In this document: one piece after another, positions 55,101 through 63,038 of the stretch
Layout of the letters: each line of letters begins with the position of its first letter
How positions within the stretch are numbered: position 1 is the first letter of the stretch
DNA from: Roseateles_B sp051857535
Lineage (GTDB): Bacteria > Pseudomonadota > Gammaproteobacteria > Burkholderiales > Burkholderiaceae_C
NCBI RefSeq assembly: GCF_051857535.1
Contig: NZ_JBPZGY010000002.1
Span: 372,001-436,000, forward strand
Length of the DNA: 64,000 nt
Direction of reading: 5' to 3'
Notes under the pieces: generated by a model
What the model was told of the DNA's origin: nothing
Database searches by the model: none
The model's input: only the letters and a program-made list of their open reading frames with translations
Program-made: the position numbers and the translations under genes

Positions 55101-57748
55101 TGCTGGGCGGCTCCATGCGCAAGGCGCTGCACGCGGGGGCCTACCCGTCCAACATCGGCTCGGCCCAGCTGTTCAACAACACCTATCGCCGCCCCGACGA
55201 CCCTTCCCTGCAGCCTCGGCCCTCTACGGTCCTGGTCGTTGGCCTGGGTGAGGAAGGCGAGCTGAACCTCTCGACGCTGAGCGACGCCGTTCGCCAGGGC
55301 GTGCTCCTCTACGCCCAGCGCGTGGCCGAGCAGCGCGATGCAGGCAGTGGATTCGACCTTTCAGCCGTGCTGGTCGGCAGCGGTGGTAGCAGCATGCCCG
55401 TGGCCACCTCTGCCCAGGCCATTGCACTGGGCGTGCAGCAAGCCAATCAGCGGCTTGCTGCGGTCGGCTGGCCGCAGGTGCTGACGCTGCAGCTCGTGGA
55501 TCGCTACCTCGATCGTGCTGCCGAGGCCCTGCAGGCGCTGCTCTCGCTCTCCGATACGCTTGCCCAGGACCTGGACGTGGCTCCCCTGATAGGCCGCGCC
55601 GCCGGTGCGCTGCGACGGCCGCCCGAAGCGGGCTATCGCGGCGTTGACTACGACTTCATTTCCGTCAGCCAGGCCGATGAGCAAGCGCCCTTGCGCTTCA
55701 CCCTGGACACGCGCCGCGCGCGCAGCGAGGTCAGCGGCGTGCGGCCCCAGAGCGGCCTGATGCGCACGCTCATAGAGCAAGGCGCTTTCAGCGGCGCCCG
55801 CGACAACCAGACCGGCCGCAGCCTGTTCCAGCTCATGGTGCCTGTGGAGATTGAACCCTTCCTGGCTGAGTCAAGCCAAGTCCTGCTGCAGCTGGACCGC
55901 CATGCCGCCCAATACCCTTGGGAGCTGCTGGATGCCACCTCGCAGGAGGAGCGTGCAGCCGGTGACAAGCGCCCTTGGGCGCTGCGTTCGCGCCTGTTGC
56001 GCAAGCTGCGAACCGAGGACTACCGGGAAGCGCCCAAGTACGCCGGACATGACGACGCGATTCTCGTCATCGGCGAACCGCTGTGCGACCCCAGCCGATA
56101 CGGCCCGCTGCCCGCCGCCCAGCGCGAAGCCCGCAATGTCGCCGCCGCCTTTGCCGCTGCCATTGACGGCAAGGGCGCGGCACATGCCGTGACCCTGTTG
56201 CTGCAACGTGGCGCGGCCGACATCACCAATGCTGCCTTCAACGACAACTACCGCGTCATTCATGTCGCGGGGCATGGTGACTTCAAGACGGTCGTGCGCA
56301 CAGACGCAGAGCAGCAGGTCGGTGGCATCGTGCTGTCGGACGACCTGTTCTTCGGCCCTGACGAAGTGCGCGCCATGCGCCGGGTGCCTGACCTCGTCTT
56401 CATCAACTGCTGTCATGTCGGCCGCATGGAAAGCGAGATGTTGCAGAGCTGCAGCGGCGCTGATCGCAGCCCTCCCAAATTTGCCGCCAGCGTGGCCGAG
56501 GCGCTGATCAAGATTGGCGTGCGTTGCGTCGTGGCCGCCGGCTGGGCCGTGGGTGACGCGCCGGCGGCGGCCTTTGCGCGGCGCTTCTACGACGAACTGC
56601 TGGCTGGCGAGCCCTTTGTTCATGCAGTCAGCCGTGCCCGTGAGCAGATCTGGCAGCAGTTCCCCGACAGCAACACCTGGGCTGCCTACCAGTGCTATGG
56701 CGATCCCGGCTGGCGCCTGGTCGAAGGCGGCGAAGTCACGGGCTCCAAGGCCGCGCCCAAAGTCCACTCGCCCGAAGGCCTCATTTTGCGTTTGCAGGCC
56801 CATACGCAAGAGTTGCAGCACGGCGATGAGGTCGACAAGGAACGGACCAAGGCCGAGATTCAGCAACTGGACCTGGCCTTCGGCGACATCTGGCGGGCCA
56901 GCGGCGAGGTCTGCGCAGCTTTTGGTGCCGCCTACGCCGAGGACTTCCTGACTGACCGGGCCCTCTTCTGGTACGAGCGAGCCTGCAGGGCCGAGGACGG
57001 CGGCGGCAGCATCCAGGCCTTGCAGCAGCTGGGCAACCTCAAGGCCAGGGCCGCAGAGAGAAGCGGCGACCGCGCCGCCGTGCTGGAGGCCATCCAGCTG
57101 CTGCAGCATGCCTTCGCGCTGGTCCGGTCTTGCCATGGCGCCTGCCTGCTTGCCTCCGCCTGGAAGCGTCTGGCCCTCCTTGATGAACGGGCCGGCAGCG
57201 CTCCAGGTTCGGACGAGGTGAAGGCCAGTCTGCATGCGGCCTGCGAGCACTACCTGCTCGGCGAGCAACTGGCCCGCGAAAGCCAGTCTGCCGACCTGTT
57301 CTATCCCTTGCTCAACCGCATGCTGATCCACATGCGGCTCGGTCGCTCAGTTTCTCAAGCCGATCTGGATGAAGCCCGTGCCTGTCACCATGCCAAGCTC
57401 AACAGCGCCCCTGACTTCTGGGCCGCCGTGGGGGCGCGTGTCGAGCTGCACATGTACGAGGCCTTCGCCGGAAGATGGCTGGCGGACAAGGTCGAGTTGC
57501 TGAAGGCAGAGATCGAGGACCTGCGCCTGCACGCCACTTCGCGCCGGTTGTGGAATTCCGTGGCGACACAAGCGGAGTTCGTGATGCTGCCCGCATGGAA
57601 GGATTCAGCCCATCCGGCGACCGAGCGAACGGCCATCGCGGAGATGCTGGCGGCGCTGGGATCAGAGGCCGCCAAAGAGCCAGCGCAAGCACCTGCCCAG
57701 GCGTCTGCCAAGCCAGGCCGCAAGAGTGGGCGGGGCAACAAGCCATGA
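52172..57748 (+). CDS. Giant double alpha/beta-hydrolase and CHAT-protease protein
   Basis: An 1858-residue protein with no signal peptide. Residues 1-200 are unknown. A first alpha/beta hydrolase module spans about 210-480, with LVLIHGTFSST (214-224) and a nucleophile elbow THSRGG (S285). A second, lipase/LCAT-like module spans about 540-780, with VLPGILGSH (545-553) and VAHSMGG (S645). About 1000-1200 is unassigned. A CHAT (caspase-like) domain covers roughly 1210-1510: LMVPVEIEPFL, YPWELL, HVAGHGD (H1368) and FINCCHVG (C1414) give the His-Cys dyad. The C-terminus (about 1530-1858) is helical and TPR-like. CHAT proteases act in bacterial immunity, cutting partners on activation; here lipase-like modules are in the same chain. 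It is coupled to the TIR gene by ATGA. Confidence 0.85.
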   Translation: MAGKGDNTGTPHAEIHFVVWGADLTGGARSANGSGAPSAASSEHGEVRQAVRVGARRDSGGALTLTARPGEDLVEMVIANGPTLVLHPQHALELLRAQQGGVQQNQRDGNGTALNQVRVSAQLAWQGLEDDGGAASRGGLLQSMGGVLLDTLRVVRRVTGGQASTVAAEQIGKLVDEQVDPGVYKLPPQPLPPLKGSRFKVAGMIEAPAGAPSLVLIHGTFSSTEGTFAKLWQFHPTRVEKLFGHYSGRVYALDHPTLSASPFANALALLRQVPDNAELHLLTHSRGGIVAEVVARVVGGQGLDADSMALFASSADANYSKHREELEALKRHASRGIRVTRMVRVACPARGTLLASRRLDAYLSVFRWALELAGLPVAPQLVRFLGAVATERLKPDVLPGLQAMVPDSPTTQWLTQPCEAPLAGELRVVAGDIEGDSVLSWLKTLLTDAFYWTDHDLVVQTRSMYGGAPRGERGASFVLDRGAKVSHFRYFENEFTAAAIVNGLLAKAAPAGYRPIGPLSWAGQDHSGDRAGKPSQRPALPAVFVLPGILGSHLAVDGKRIWLSWRFISQLDRIAYPGQATPDGPIGPSYDALIAHLRETHDVHEFSYDWRRPIEEEARRLGDAVLAALEARAGSGQPVRFVAHSMGGIVVRTLQLERPEVWDAVFRHPQARLLMLGTPNGGSYAPMQVLSGDDTFGNLLSSFGSLFDGYEARQLIAGMPGLLQLQADLLDEKLRLDTPAGWAALQQSDIDAVQKRIDAQSWWHRDLLQRKALQWGQPAQPILTRAVALRQRLDQQREALPNAGQLLLVVGQAKFTPTGVRVGKDGVQYLNAANGGDGRVTLDRAMLPGVKTWQASGAHGKLPDLEDCFSAYVELLDKGDTNKLKPVGANTRAGMGGEADAAPALVAMRAVRGGEPPETVDAVFRPDGETAPPASVLPGRLSVRVVNGDLRLLAGPLLIGHYRSFDLTGAEAVANRLLGGSMRKALHAGAYPSNIGSAQLFNNTYRRPDDPSLQPRPSTVLVVGLGEEGELNLSTLSDAVRQGVLLYAQRVAEQRDAGSGFDLSAVLVGSGGSSMPVATSAQAIALGVQQANQRLAAVGWPQVLTLQLVDRYLDRAAEALQALLSLSDTLAQDLDVAPLIGRAAGALRRPPEAGYRGVDYDFISVSQADEQAPLRFTLDTRRARSEVSGVRPQSGLMRTLIEQGAFSGARDNQTGRSLFQLMVPVEIEPFLAESSQVLLQLDRHAAQYPWELLDATSQEERAAGDKRPWALRSRLLRKLRTEDYREAPKYAGHDDAILVIGEPLCDPSRYGPLPAAQREARNVAAAFAAAIDGKGAAHAVTLLLQRGAADITNAAFNDNYRVIHVAGHGDFKTVVRTDAEQQVGGIVLSDDLFFGPDEVRAMRRVPDLVFINCCHVGRMESEMLQSCSGADRSPPKFAASVAEALIKIGVRCVVAAGWAVGDAPAAAFARRFYDELLAGEPFVHAVSRAREQIWQQFPDSNTWAAYQCYGDPGWRLVEGGEVTGSKAAPKVHSPEGLILRLQAHTQELQHGDEVDKERTKAEIQQLDLAFGDIWRASGEVCAAFGAAYAEDFLTDRALFWYERACRAEDGGGSIQALQQLGNLKARAAERSGDRAAVLEAIQLLQHAFALVRSCHGACLLASAWKRLALLDERAGSAPGSDEVKASLHAACEHYLLGEQLARESQSADLFYPLLNRMLIHMRLGRSVSQADLDEARACHHAKLNSAPDFWAAVGARVELHMYEAFAGRWLADKVELLKAEIEDLRLHATSRRLWNSVATQAEFVMLPAWKDSAHPATERTAIAEMLAALGSEAAKEPAQAPAQASAKPGRKSGRGNKP

Positions 57749-58581
57749 GCTCTCGCCCGCCGCAGGACTTCATCCACTACCTGCCGAGGCAGGTCGTCTT
57801 GAGATTCCCCAAGAAGGCGTCGGATCCCTGGTTCCGCCGCTATCAGCGTCGTCATGACGGCTTCGAGCGGCCCACCCGCCACACCACTCGACGGCAAACA
57901 GGCATGGCGGCCGTGGTGCAGCCTGGCGACCGCATCTGGATCGTCAGCCAGATCTTCTCGCCTTGGGGGGACTTGCCGCCGGGCATAGATGCCTGCTTGG
58001 TGGTGGCGTCAGTGCAGCGCAGGCGCGGAGGCGGCTTCCACTTCATGGCAGCTCCATCTTCGCGATGGTTTCCGCTGAGGGACGCCCAGAGCCTGCTGGC
58101 GGGCCTCCTCACGGTCAATTGCGCGGGCGACAAGCGAATGCTGTGGGCCGACACCCGCAAGCCCATAGGCCACAGCCTGCAGAGCATGCGGCGCCTTGAC
58201 TCGGCCCAGGCCTTGCTGGACTGGGAGCGCAGATCGAAACCCTTGCCGCTGAACTTCGTCAGCTACCGCATCGCTGACGGCACCGCGCTGGCCTTCAAGA
58301 CCGTGCGCAAGCTGCTTCGGCGCGGCAAGAAGGTGTACTGGGATCGTTGGTGCCTGCCTCGTCGGCTTGCGGAACGTCGCGAGCGCGTGAGCCATGGCGA
58401 GCTCGACGCCCACCTCATGCGCATGCTGCGATCGGCTGCCGTCGTGTGGGGCATCGAGTCGCCCCTTTACGCCGATCCCAAGTCCTACGCTCAAAGGGAA
58501 TGCGCGCTCGCCAAGAAAAAACGGGGCGCCTACAAGCCGGTCCGGCCGGACCGGCCGCGGACGAGAGGCCAGGTCGCCTGA
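57745..58581 (+). CDS. TIR-domain protein coupled to the CHAT gene
   Basis: A 278-residue protein. Residues 1-165 are of unknown fold, with blocks VVQPGDRIWIVSQIFSPWG and SRWFPLRDAQSLLAGLL. Residues about 168-265 look like a TIR domain: box 1 NFVSYRIADG (F171-G179), the beta-B/BB-loop VYWDRWCLP (197-205), strand AAVVWGIESPLY and the helix SYAQRECALA with E252 at the position of the catalytic glutamate of NAD-cleaving TIR enzymes. No transmembrane segment is seen. The start ATG overlaps the CHAT stop (ATGA), so the two proteins are made together. NAD depletion on activation is the likely output, by inference. Confidence 0.75.
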   Translation: MSSRPPQDFIHYLPRQVVLRFPKKASDPWFRRYQRRHDGFERPTRHTTRRQTGMAAVVQPGDRIWIVSQIFSPWGDLPPGIDACLVVASVQRRRGGGFHFMAAPSSRWFPLRDAQSLLAGLLTVNCAGDKRMLWADTRKPIGHSLQSMRRLDSAQALLDWERRSKPLPLNFVSYRIADGTALAFKTVRKLLRRGKKVYWDRWCLPRRLAERRERVSHGELDAHLMRMLRSAAVVWGIESPLYADPKSYAQRECALAKKKRGAYKPVRPDRPRTRGQVA

Positions 58582-58632
58582 GCCCTGTCGGTGACGGCAG
58601 CAGGCTCGCGGCAAATCGCAAGCAAGCAGGTG

Positions 58633-59841
58633 TCATGGCGCCGGGGCGGATCGCGCGGCTGCCGAAGCGATGCGCAGACGCTCCAGCAGCATCAGCATGC
58701 CAAAGGCCAGCAGGCCCAGTGCGGTGCTGAGCCACAGAGCCTTGCCTTGCCAGCGGTCCAGCGCGATGCCGAACAGCCAGGGCGCGAAGGCCTGGGCAAT
58801 GCGTGCGGGGAACATGAGCAGGCCTTGGCGATGGCCGTAACCCTGGGCACCAAAGATCACCAGAGGCAGGGTGCCCTTGGCGATGGTCAGCACGCCGTTG
58901 CCCGCGCCGTGCAGGATGCCAAACGCCGCCCCCGCCGGAGCGCCGAGGACCAGCAGGGCCAGCGCGCCCAGGGGATGCGCCAGGACGGCAAGACGGGCCG
59001 ACAGCAGGGGATGCGTCCTGCGCAGGAAGCCGAACTCGAACAGGCGCGCCACCACCTGCGATGGGCCGATGAGTGCGGCGATGGCCACAGCGCCAGCCAC
59101 GCCGATGCCGAAGCCCTGCAAGAGCCGGGGAAAGTGGGCTGCCATGGCCGTGCTGGTGAACCAGGTGGCGGCGAACACAAAGGACAAGGCCAGTACCGGC
59201 CCCAGTCCTGCTTGCTCAGCGGCTGCCGGCTCGCCCGGGACGGCGGCGCTGGCGGCCGCGGTGTCCGGCTCGGACTCGGCTGGCGGCAGCAACAGATTCA
59301 AGGGCAGGCCCATCAACACATGCAGGGCGGCCCAGGTCCAGCAGGCCTCACGCCAGCCCCATTGCGTGGCCAGCCATGCGCTCAAGGGCCAGCCGATCGT
59401 GCTGGCAAAGCCTGCAATCAGGGTGATGCCGGTGATCATGCGGCGCGACTCCAGCCGATGCAGTCGGACCAGGGTGGCGAAGGCTGCCTCGTAGAGCCCG
59501 CTGCCCATGGCGATACCCATCACCACCCAGGCCAGCAGCAGGCCGGAGAAGCTCGTGCAAATGGCCATCAGCATCAGACCGCCGGCAAAGAGGAGGCTGG
59601 TGCCTGCGAGCACTGGCCGGCCGCCGTGCCGGTCTATCAGCCGGCCCGCGCGAGGGCCCACGAGGGCAGACACCACCAGGGCCACCGAGAAGGCCGCAAA
59701 GATGTCCGGCGCCCCCAGGCCCAGCGAGGCGGCCATAGGCTGCGCCAGCATCGCCGGGAGGTAGTAGGACGAGGCCCAGGCCAGGGTCTGAGCCAGGCCC
59801 AGGGCGACGACGGTGGCGGTGGCCGAACGTCCTTGGCGCAT
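58633..59841 (-). CDS. MFS transporter of the arsenic operon
   Basis: A 402-residue major facilitator protein with about 12 transmembrane segments. The loop after helix 2 reads RAGRLIDRHGGRP (the MFS A-type motif), and the cytoplasmic central loop (LPPAESEPDTAAASAAVPGEP) divides the halves. MFS exporters in ars operons include ArsJ/ArsK-like types that export arsenical compounds. It starts 2 bp past the ArsN2-flavoprotein stop, so it is in the same transcript. The precise substrate cannot be read. Confidence 0.85.
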   Translation of the reverse strand: MRQGRSATATVVALGLAQTLAWASSYYLPAMLAQPMAASLGLGAPDIFAAFSVALVVSALVGPRAGRLIDRHGGRPVLAGTSLLFAGGLMLMAICTSFSGLLLAWVVMGIAMGSGLYEAAFATLVRLHRLESRRMITGITLIAGFASTIGWPLSAWLATQWGWREACWTWAALHVLMGLPLNLLLPPAESEPDTAAASAAVPGEPAAAEQAGLGPVLALSFVFAATWFTSTAMAAHFPRLLQGFGIGVAGAVAIAALIGPSQVVARLFEFGFLRRTHPLLSARLAVLAHPLGALALLVLGAPAGAAFGILHGAGNGVLTIAKGTLPLVIFGAQGYGHRQGLLMFPARIAQAFAPWLFGIALDRWQGKALWLSTALGLLAFGMLMLLERLRIASAAARSAPAP

Positions 59842-59843
59842 GC

Positions 59844-61724
59844 TCAGCCGCAGCAGCTGGATGCAGAGGCCGTCGCCGGAGCTGCAGCGCGGGCGCTGCA
59901 GCAGGACGAGGCCGCAGAGGCCGGGGTCGGGAGGGGCTCGGGCGTCGCGGCGGCCTGCGGCGCCTCGGCAGGCGTGTCGCAGCAGGCGCTGCCGCCCGTG
60001 CCCGCGTGGGCCGGTCCTATGGAGCAGACGCCCGTCTGCGGAAGCTCCAGCTCGACCCGGTCCGCCGCTTCGAGGTCGCCGGCCAGGGCCGCTACGACAG
60101 ACCGGGCTTGCTCGAAGCCGGTGGCCATCAGAAAGGTCGGCGCGCGGCCATAGCTCTTCACGCCGACCGTGTAGAAGCCAGGCTCAGGGTGGGACAGCTC
60201 ACGGTGGCCATGCGGCCTCACCGTGCCGCAGCTGTGGAGGTTGGGGTCGATCAGCGGGCCCAGGGCCTCAGTGGATTCCAGCCAGGGATCCAGCCTCAGG
60301 CGCAGCTCTCGGCTCATGCTCAAGTCAGGGCGCTGGCCGGTCGCGCAGATGATTTCATCGATGCCTGCCACCTCGACTGGACGGCGCTGAGTGTCCCTGC
60401 CCCGCACCGTTAGCTGACCCGAGGCCTCGCGCCGGACTTCCGTGATGTGCAGGCCGCTGAAGAACTCCATCTCGCCGCTTTGCTGAAGGCGCTGCAGCGA
60501 GCCGCCCAGTTCGCCACGCGCTGGCAGCGCGTCGGCACTGCCGCCACCGAAGACACGCTGCAGCGACGGCGAACGCACGGCCCACGCCAGCCGCGTGCCG
60601 GGCTCCTGCCGGGCGAGTTCGGCCAGGTACAACAGCGCATTGGCCGCCGAATGCCCGGCGCCCACGACCAGGGTCCGCTTGCCTGCATAGCGCGGCCTTT
60701 GTGTGCCGGCGACGTCGGGAATGCCGTGAAAGATCTGGTCAGCCACCTCGGCTTCACCGAGAGCGGGCAGGCCATTCGCGCCGAGGGGATTGGGCCTGCT
60801 CCAGGTGCCCGTCGCGTCGATGACGGCGCGTGCGCGCAGCTCCTGCAGGCGGCCGTCCTGCAGGTAGCGCACGACGAAGGCGGCCTGGTCTCGCCCCGTG
60901 CTCTTCACCTTGTCATGGCCCTCGCGGCTCAGTCCGACCACCCGAGCCTCGAGCTTCAGGGATCCAGCCACCTCTGGCAGGGCCGCAAAGGGCTTCATCA
61001 CGCGCTCCACGAGCTCCGCAGCCAGGGGCAGCTCGGCGTCCGGGGGGGCCACCCAGCCGGTTGATGCCAGCCGTCGTGCCATGCTGGCATCGATGTTGTA
61101 TTTCCAGGGGGAGAACAAGCGCACATGGCCGTAATCCAGCAGGTGGGCGCCAACACTGCTTCCGGCCTCCAGCACCACGAAAGGCAGCCCGCGCTCGATG
61201 AGTTGTGCGGCGGCAGCCAGCCCCACAGGGCCCGCGCCCAGCACCGCGACTGGCAGGCCGTCTTCCGCCTGGGGCATCTCGCGCAAGCTCAGGCTCATGA
61301 AGGCGGCGCAGGCCGGGCAGGCGCCCTGGAACTCGGCCGAGGCCCTGAGGGCGGCGGGCGCCTCCTCCAGCTTGCCTCGCTTGAAGCCGTACTGGGCGAA
61401 GTATTCCGGCGCGGTGACGGTCAGCAGATGGAGCGAGGCAATGTCACGCACACGAGCCTGTTGCAGCAGGGGCTGCAGAAGCATCCGACCGATGCCCTGC
61501 TTGTGCAGGCCCGGCCGCACCGCCACCGAGCGCAGCAAGGCCACGGAGCCATAGACCTCGGCACCCGCGCATCCGACGACCTCGCCGTTGGACACGGCCA
61601 GCACATAGGTCGAGAGGTGCTCCCGTGCTCCCGCGGTGGGGAGCTGGTTGGCCTGCAGCAGGGCTTCGATCTCGGGCCAGTCCGCAGCGCCAGCCTGGCG
61701 CAGTGCAACTTGGTTCAGCAACAT
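59844..61724 (-). CDS. ArsN2-like acetyltransferase fused to an FAD-dependent oxidoreductase
   Basis: A 626-residue fusion. Residues about 1-147 are an ArsN2-type GNAT domain (LRQAGAADWPEIEALLQANQLPT, VGCAGAEVYGSVALLRSVAVRP, GIGRMLLQPLL). Residues about 155-580 are a flavoprotein (VAVLGAGPVGLAAAAQLI, the FAD pocket; YAGKRTLVVGAGHSAANAL, the NAD(P) pocket; ICATGQRPDL), ending in VGVKSYGRAPTFLMATGFEQAR. The last 50 residues form a flexible Ala/Pro tail with three CC pairs (SACC, SSCC and SSCC at the end), a likely soft-metalloid ligand. Homologues are usually two separate ars genes. It overlaps marR by 10 bp. Confidence 0.88.
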   Translation of the reverse strand: MLLNQVALRQAGAADWPEIEALLQANQLPTAGAREHLSTYVLAVSNGEVVGCAGAEVYGSVALLRSVAVRPGLHKQGIGRMLLQPLLQQARVRDIASLHLLTVTAPEYFAQYGFKRGKLEEAPAALRASAEFQGACPACAAFMSLSLREMPQAEDGLPVAVLGAGPVGLAAAAQLIERGLPFVVLEAGSSVGAHLLDYGHVRLFSPWKYNIDASMARRLASTGWVAPPDAELPLAAELVERVMKPFAALPEVAGSLKLEARVVGLSREGHDKVKSTGRDQAAFVVRYLQDGRLQELRARAVIDATGTWSRPNPLGANGLPALGEAEVADQIFHGIPDVAGTQRPRYAGKRTLVVGAGHSAANALLYLAELARQEPGTRLAWAVRSPSLQRVFGGGSADALPARGELGGSLQRLQQSGEMEFFSGLHITEVRREASGQLTVRGRDTQRRPVEVAGIDEIICATGQRPDLSMSRELRLRLDPWLESTEALGPLIDPNLHSCGTVRPHGHRELSHPEPGFYTVGVKSYGRAPTFLMATGFEQARSVVAALAGDLEAADRVELELPQTGVCSIGPAHAGTGGSACCDTPAEAPQAAATPEPLPTPASAASSCCSARAAAPATASASSCCG

Positions 61725-62221
61725 GATGGTTTGTCCTTGGTGTCTTGGGCTTCAGGCGGCGGGAGGCAGCAATTGGCGGCCTGGTCGTCCCGCAGGGCCT
61801 GGAGCAGCAGCAGCAGAGAGTTCTCGATCGCAGCGCGATTGCGCTCGCCCAGGCGGTCCAGGAGTTGGTCCGCATGGGCATCGAGCGTGTGGTTCAGCTC
61901 ATGGACCGTGCGAACGCCGTCGGCGGTGAGCGTGACGAGCCAGCTCCTTGCGTCGGACGGGTTCGGCTCCTTGGTCACCAAGCCACGGGCTGCCATGGCC
62001 TCCACCGCGCGTGACACCCAGCTCTTCTCCAGGCTGAGCCGCTGGCCCAGCTCCGACAGCGGCAAGGGCCCTGAGCGCGCCAGCTCGGTCAGCAGATGGC
62101 ATTGCGTGCTGGTGGTGCGGCAGCAGTCCGCGACCACGCGCTGCGCCCGGGTGTAGAGACGCGCCACCTCGCGCAGCAGGCTGCCGGGACTGGACGCCGG
62201 GGAAAGGACGGGTGGGTTCAT
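61715..62221 (-). CDS. Cysteine-rich MarR family regulator
   Basis: A 168-residue MarR-type winged-helix repressor: dimer helix at the N-terminus, HTH LPLSELGQRLSLEKSWVSRAVEAMAARGLV and wing EPNPSDARSWLVTLT. Cysteines are unusual in number and place: ADCCRTTSTQC (C33, C34, C41) in the N-terminal helix, and a tail ending ANCCLP...PSCC (C151, C152, C167, C168). Three of these could bind As(III). It lies at the head of marR, arsN2-FAD and MFS, and two palindromic operator candidates are upstream. Confidence 0.88.
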   Translation of the reverse strand: MNPPVLSPASSPGSLLREVARLYTRAQRVVADCCRTTSTQCHLLTELARSGPLPLSELGQRLSLEKSWVSRAVEAMAARGLVTKEPNPSDARSWLVTLTADGVRTVHELNHTLDAHADQLLDRLGERNRAAIENSLLLLLQALRDDQAANCCLPPPEAQDTKDKPSCC

Positions 62222-62230
62222 ATGGGTGCG

Positions 62231-62245
62231 AATAGCAACTATCTG
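62231..62245. promoter_or_regulatory. MarR operator candidate 1
   Basis: AATAGCAACTATCTG contains the palindrome ATAG-CAA-CTAT. It lies 10 bp upstream of the marR start codon and is repeated exactly 48 bp further upstream. Confidence 0.7.
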
Positions 62246-62278
62246 TCGACACCATACGAGCTCCTTTTGTAGGTTGTC

Positions 62279-62293
62279 AATAGCAACTATCTG
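62279..62293. promoter_or_regulatory. MarR operator candidate 2
   Basis: An exact second copy of AATAGCAACTATCTG, in the same orientation. It lies between the marR operator and the aquaglyceroporin stop codon. The pair suggests cooperative binding of the MarR dimer. Confidence 0.7.
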
Positions 62294-62332
62294 GGCGGAA
62301 AGAACGGGGCCGCAGCCCCGTGCTCCGATCGC

Positions 62333-63034
62333 TCAGGCTTTCTGAGTCTGCTCCGTCCCGGCGGCCAGGGGCGGTGTCGACGGACGCAACGGCGAGAGCA
62401 GGCGGGCCACCAGCATGGCGACCCCCGCGCCCAGCAACTGCGCCAGGACGAAGCCAGGCGCGCTGGCGGGGGCGATTCCCGCAAAGCTGTCGCTGAACAT
62501 GCGGCCGAAGACGGCTGCCGGATTGGCGAAGGAGGTGGAGGCCGTGAACCAGTAGGCCGCGCCGATGTAGGCTGCCACCAGGGCGGAGGCCCGCCCGGCC
62601 GGTGCGCGAAGGATCACCAGCAGCAGGCCGAAGGTGGCCACGGCCTCGGCGATCCACTGCCCCTGGCCGCCGCGCAGCTTGCCGGCGCATTGCAGGAGGC
62701 TCAGGTCGAACATGGCATGGGCCAGCCAGGCGCCGGCCATCGCCCCCAGGAGCTGAACCAGCACATAGGGCAGGAGCAGGCCCCGGGCCAGCTCGCCGCG
62801 TGCGGCCATCACCAGGGAGACCGCTGGGTTGAAGTGCGCCCCGCTGATCGGGCCGAACACCTCGATGAGGACGTAGAGCCCGCCCACGGTGGCCGCCGTG
62901 TTGGCCAGCAGGGCGATGGCCACGTTGCCGCCGGCCAGGCGCTCGGCCATGATGCCGGAGCCGATCACCACGGCCAGCAGCAGTGCTGTGCCCAGGCCCT
63001 CGGCCAGCAACTTCTGAGTGTTTCGCGCAGACAT
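62333..63034 (-). CDS. aqpS: MIP family channel (AqpS-like aquaglyceroporin)
   Basis: A 233-residue channel with six membrane helices and the two NPA half-helix motifs: ISGAHFNPAVSL and the second FANPAAVFGRMFSD, with the AqpS/AqpZ-type arrangement. In ars operons such channels let As(III) leave the cell down its gradient after arsenate reduction. It starts 4 bp past the ArsC stop and is in the same direction as the downstream ars genes. Confidence 0.92.
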   Translation of the reverse strand: MSARNTQKLLAEGLGTALLLAVVIGSGIMAERLAGGNVAIALLANTAATVGGLYVLIEVFGPISGAHFNPAVSLVMAARGELARGLLLPYVLVQLLGAMAGAWLAHAMFDLSLLQCAGKLRGGQGQWIAEAVATFGLLLVILRAPAGRASALVAAYIGAAYWFTASTSFANPAAVFGRMFSDSFAGIAPASAPGFVLAQLLGAGVAMLVARLLSPLRPSTPPLAAGTEQTQKA

Positions 63035-63038
63035 GGGC

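Noticed and set aside
52577..57331. Long minus-strand frames antisense to the CHAT gene
   Set aside because: The plus-strand frame contains the hydrolase and CHAT motifs without interruption; the antisense translations are low-complexity His/Gln/Gly-rich.
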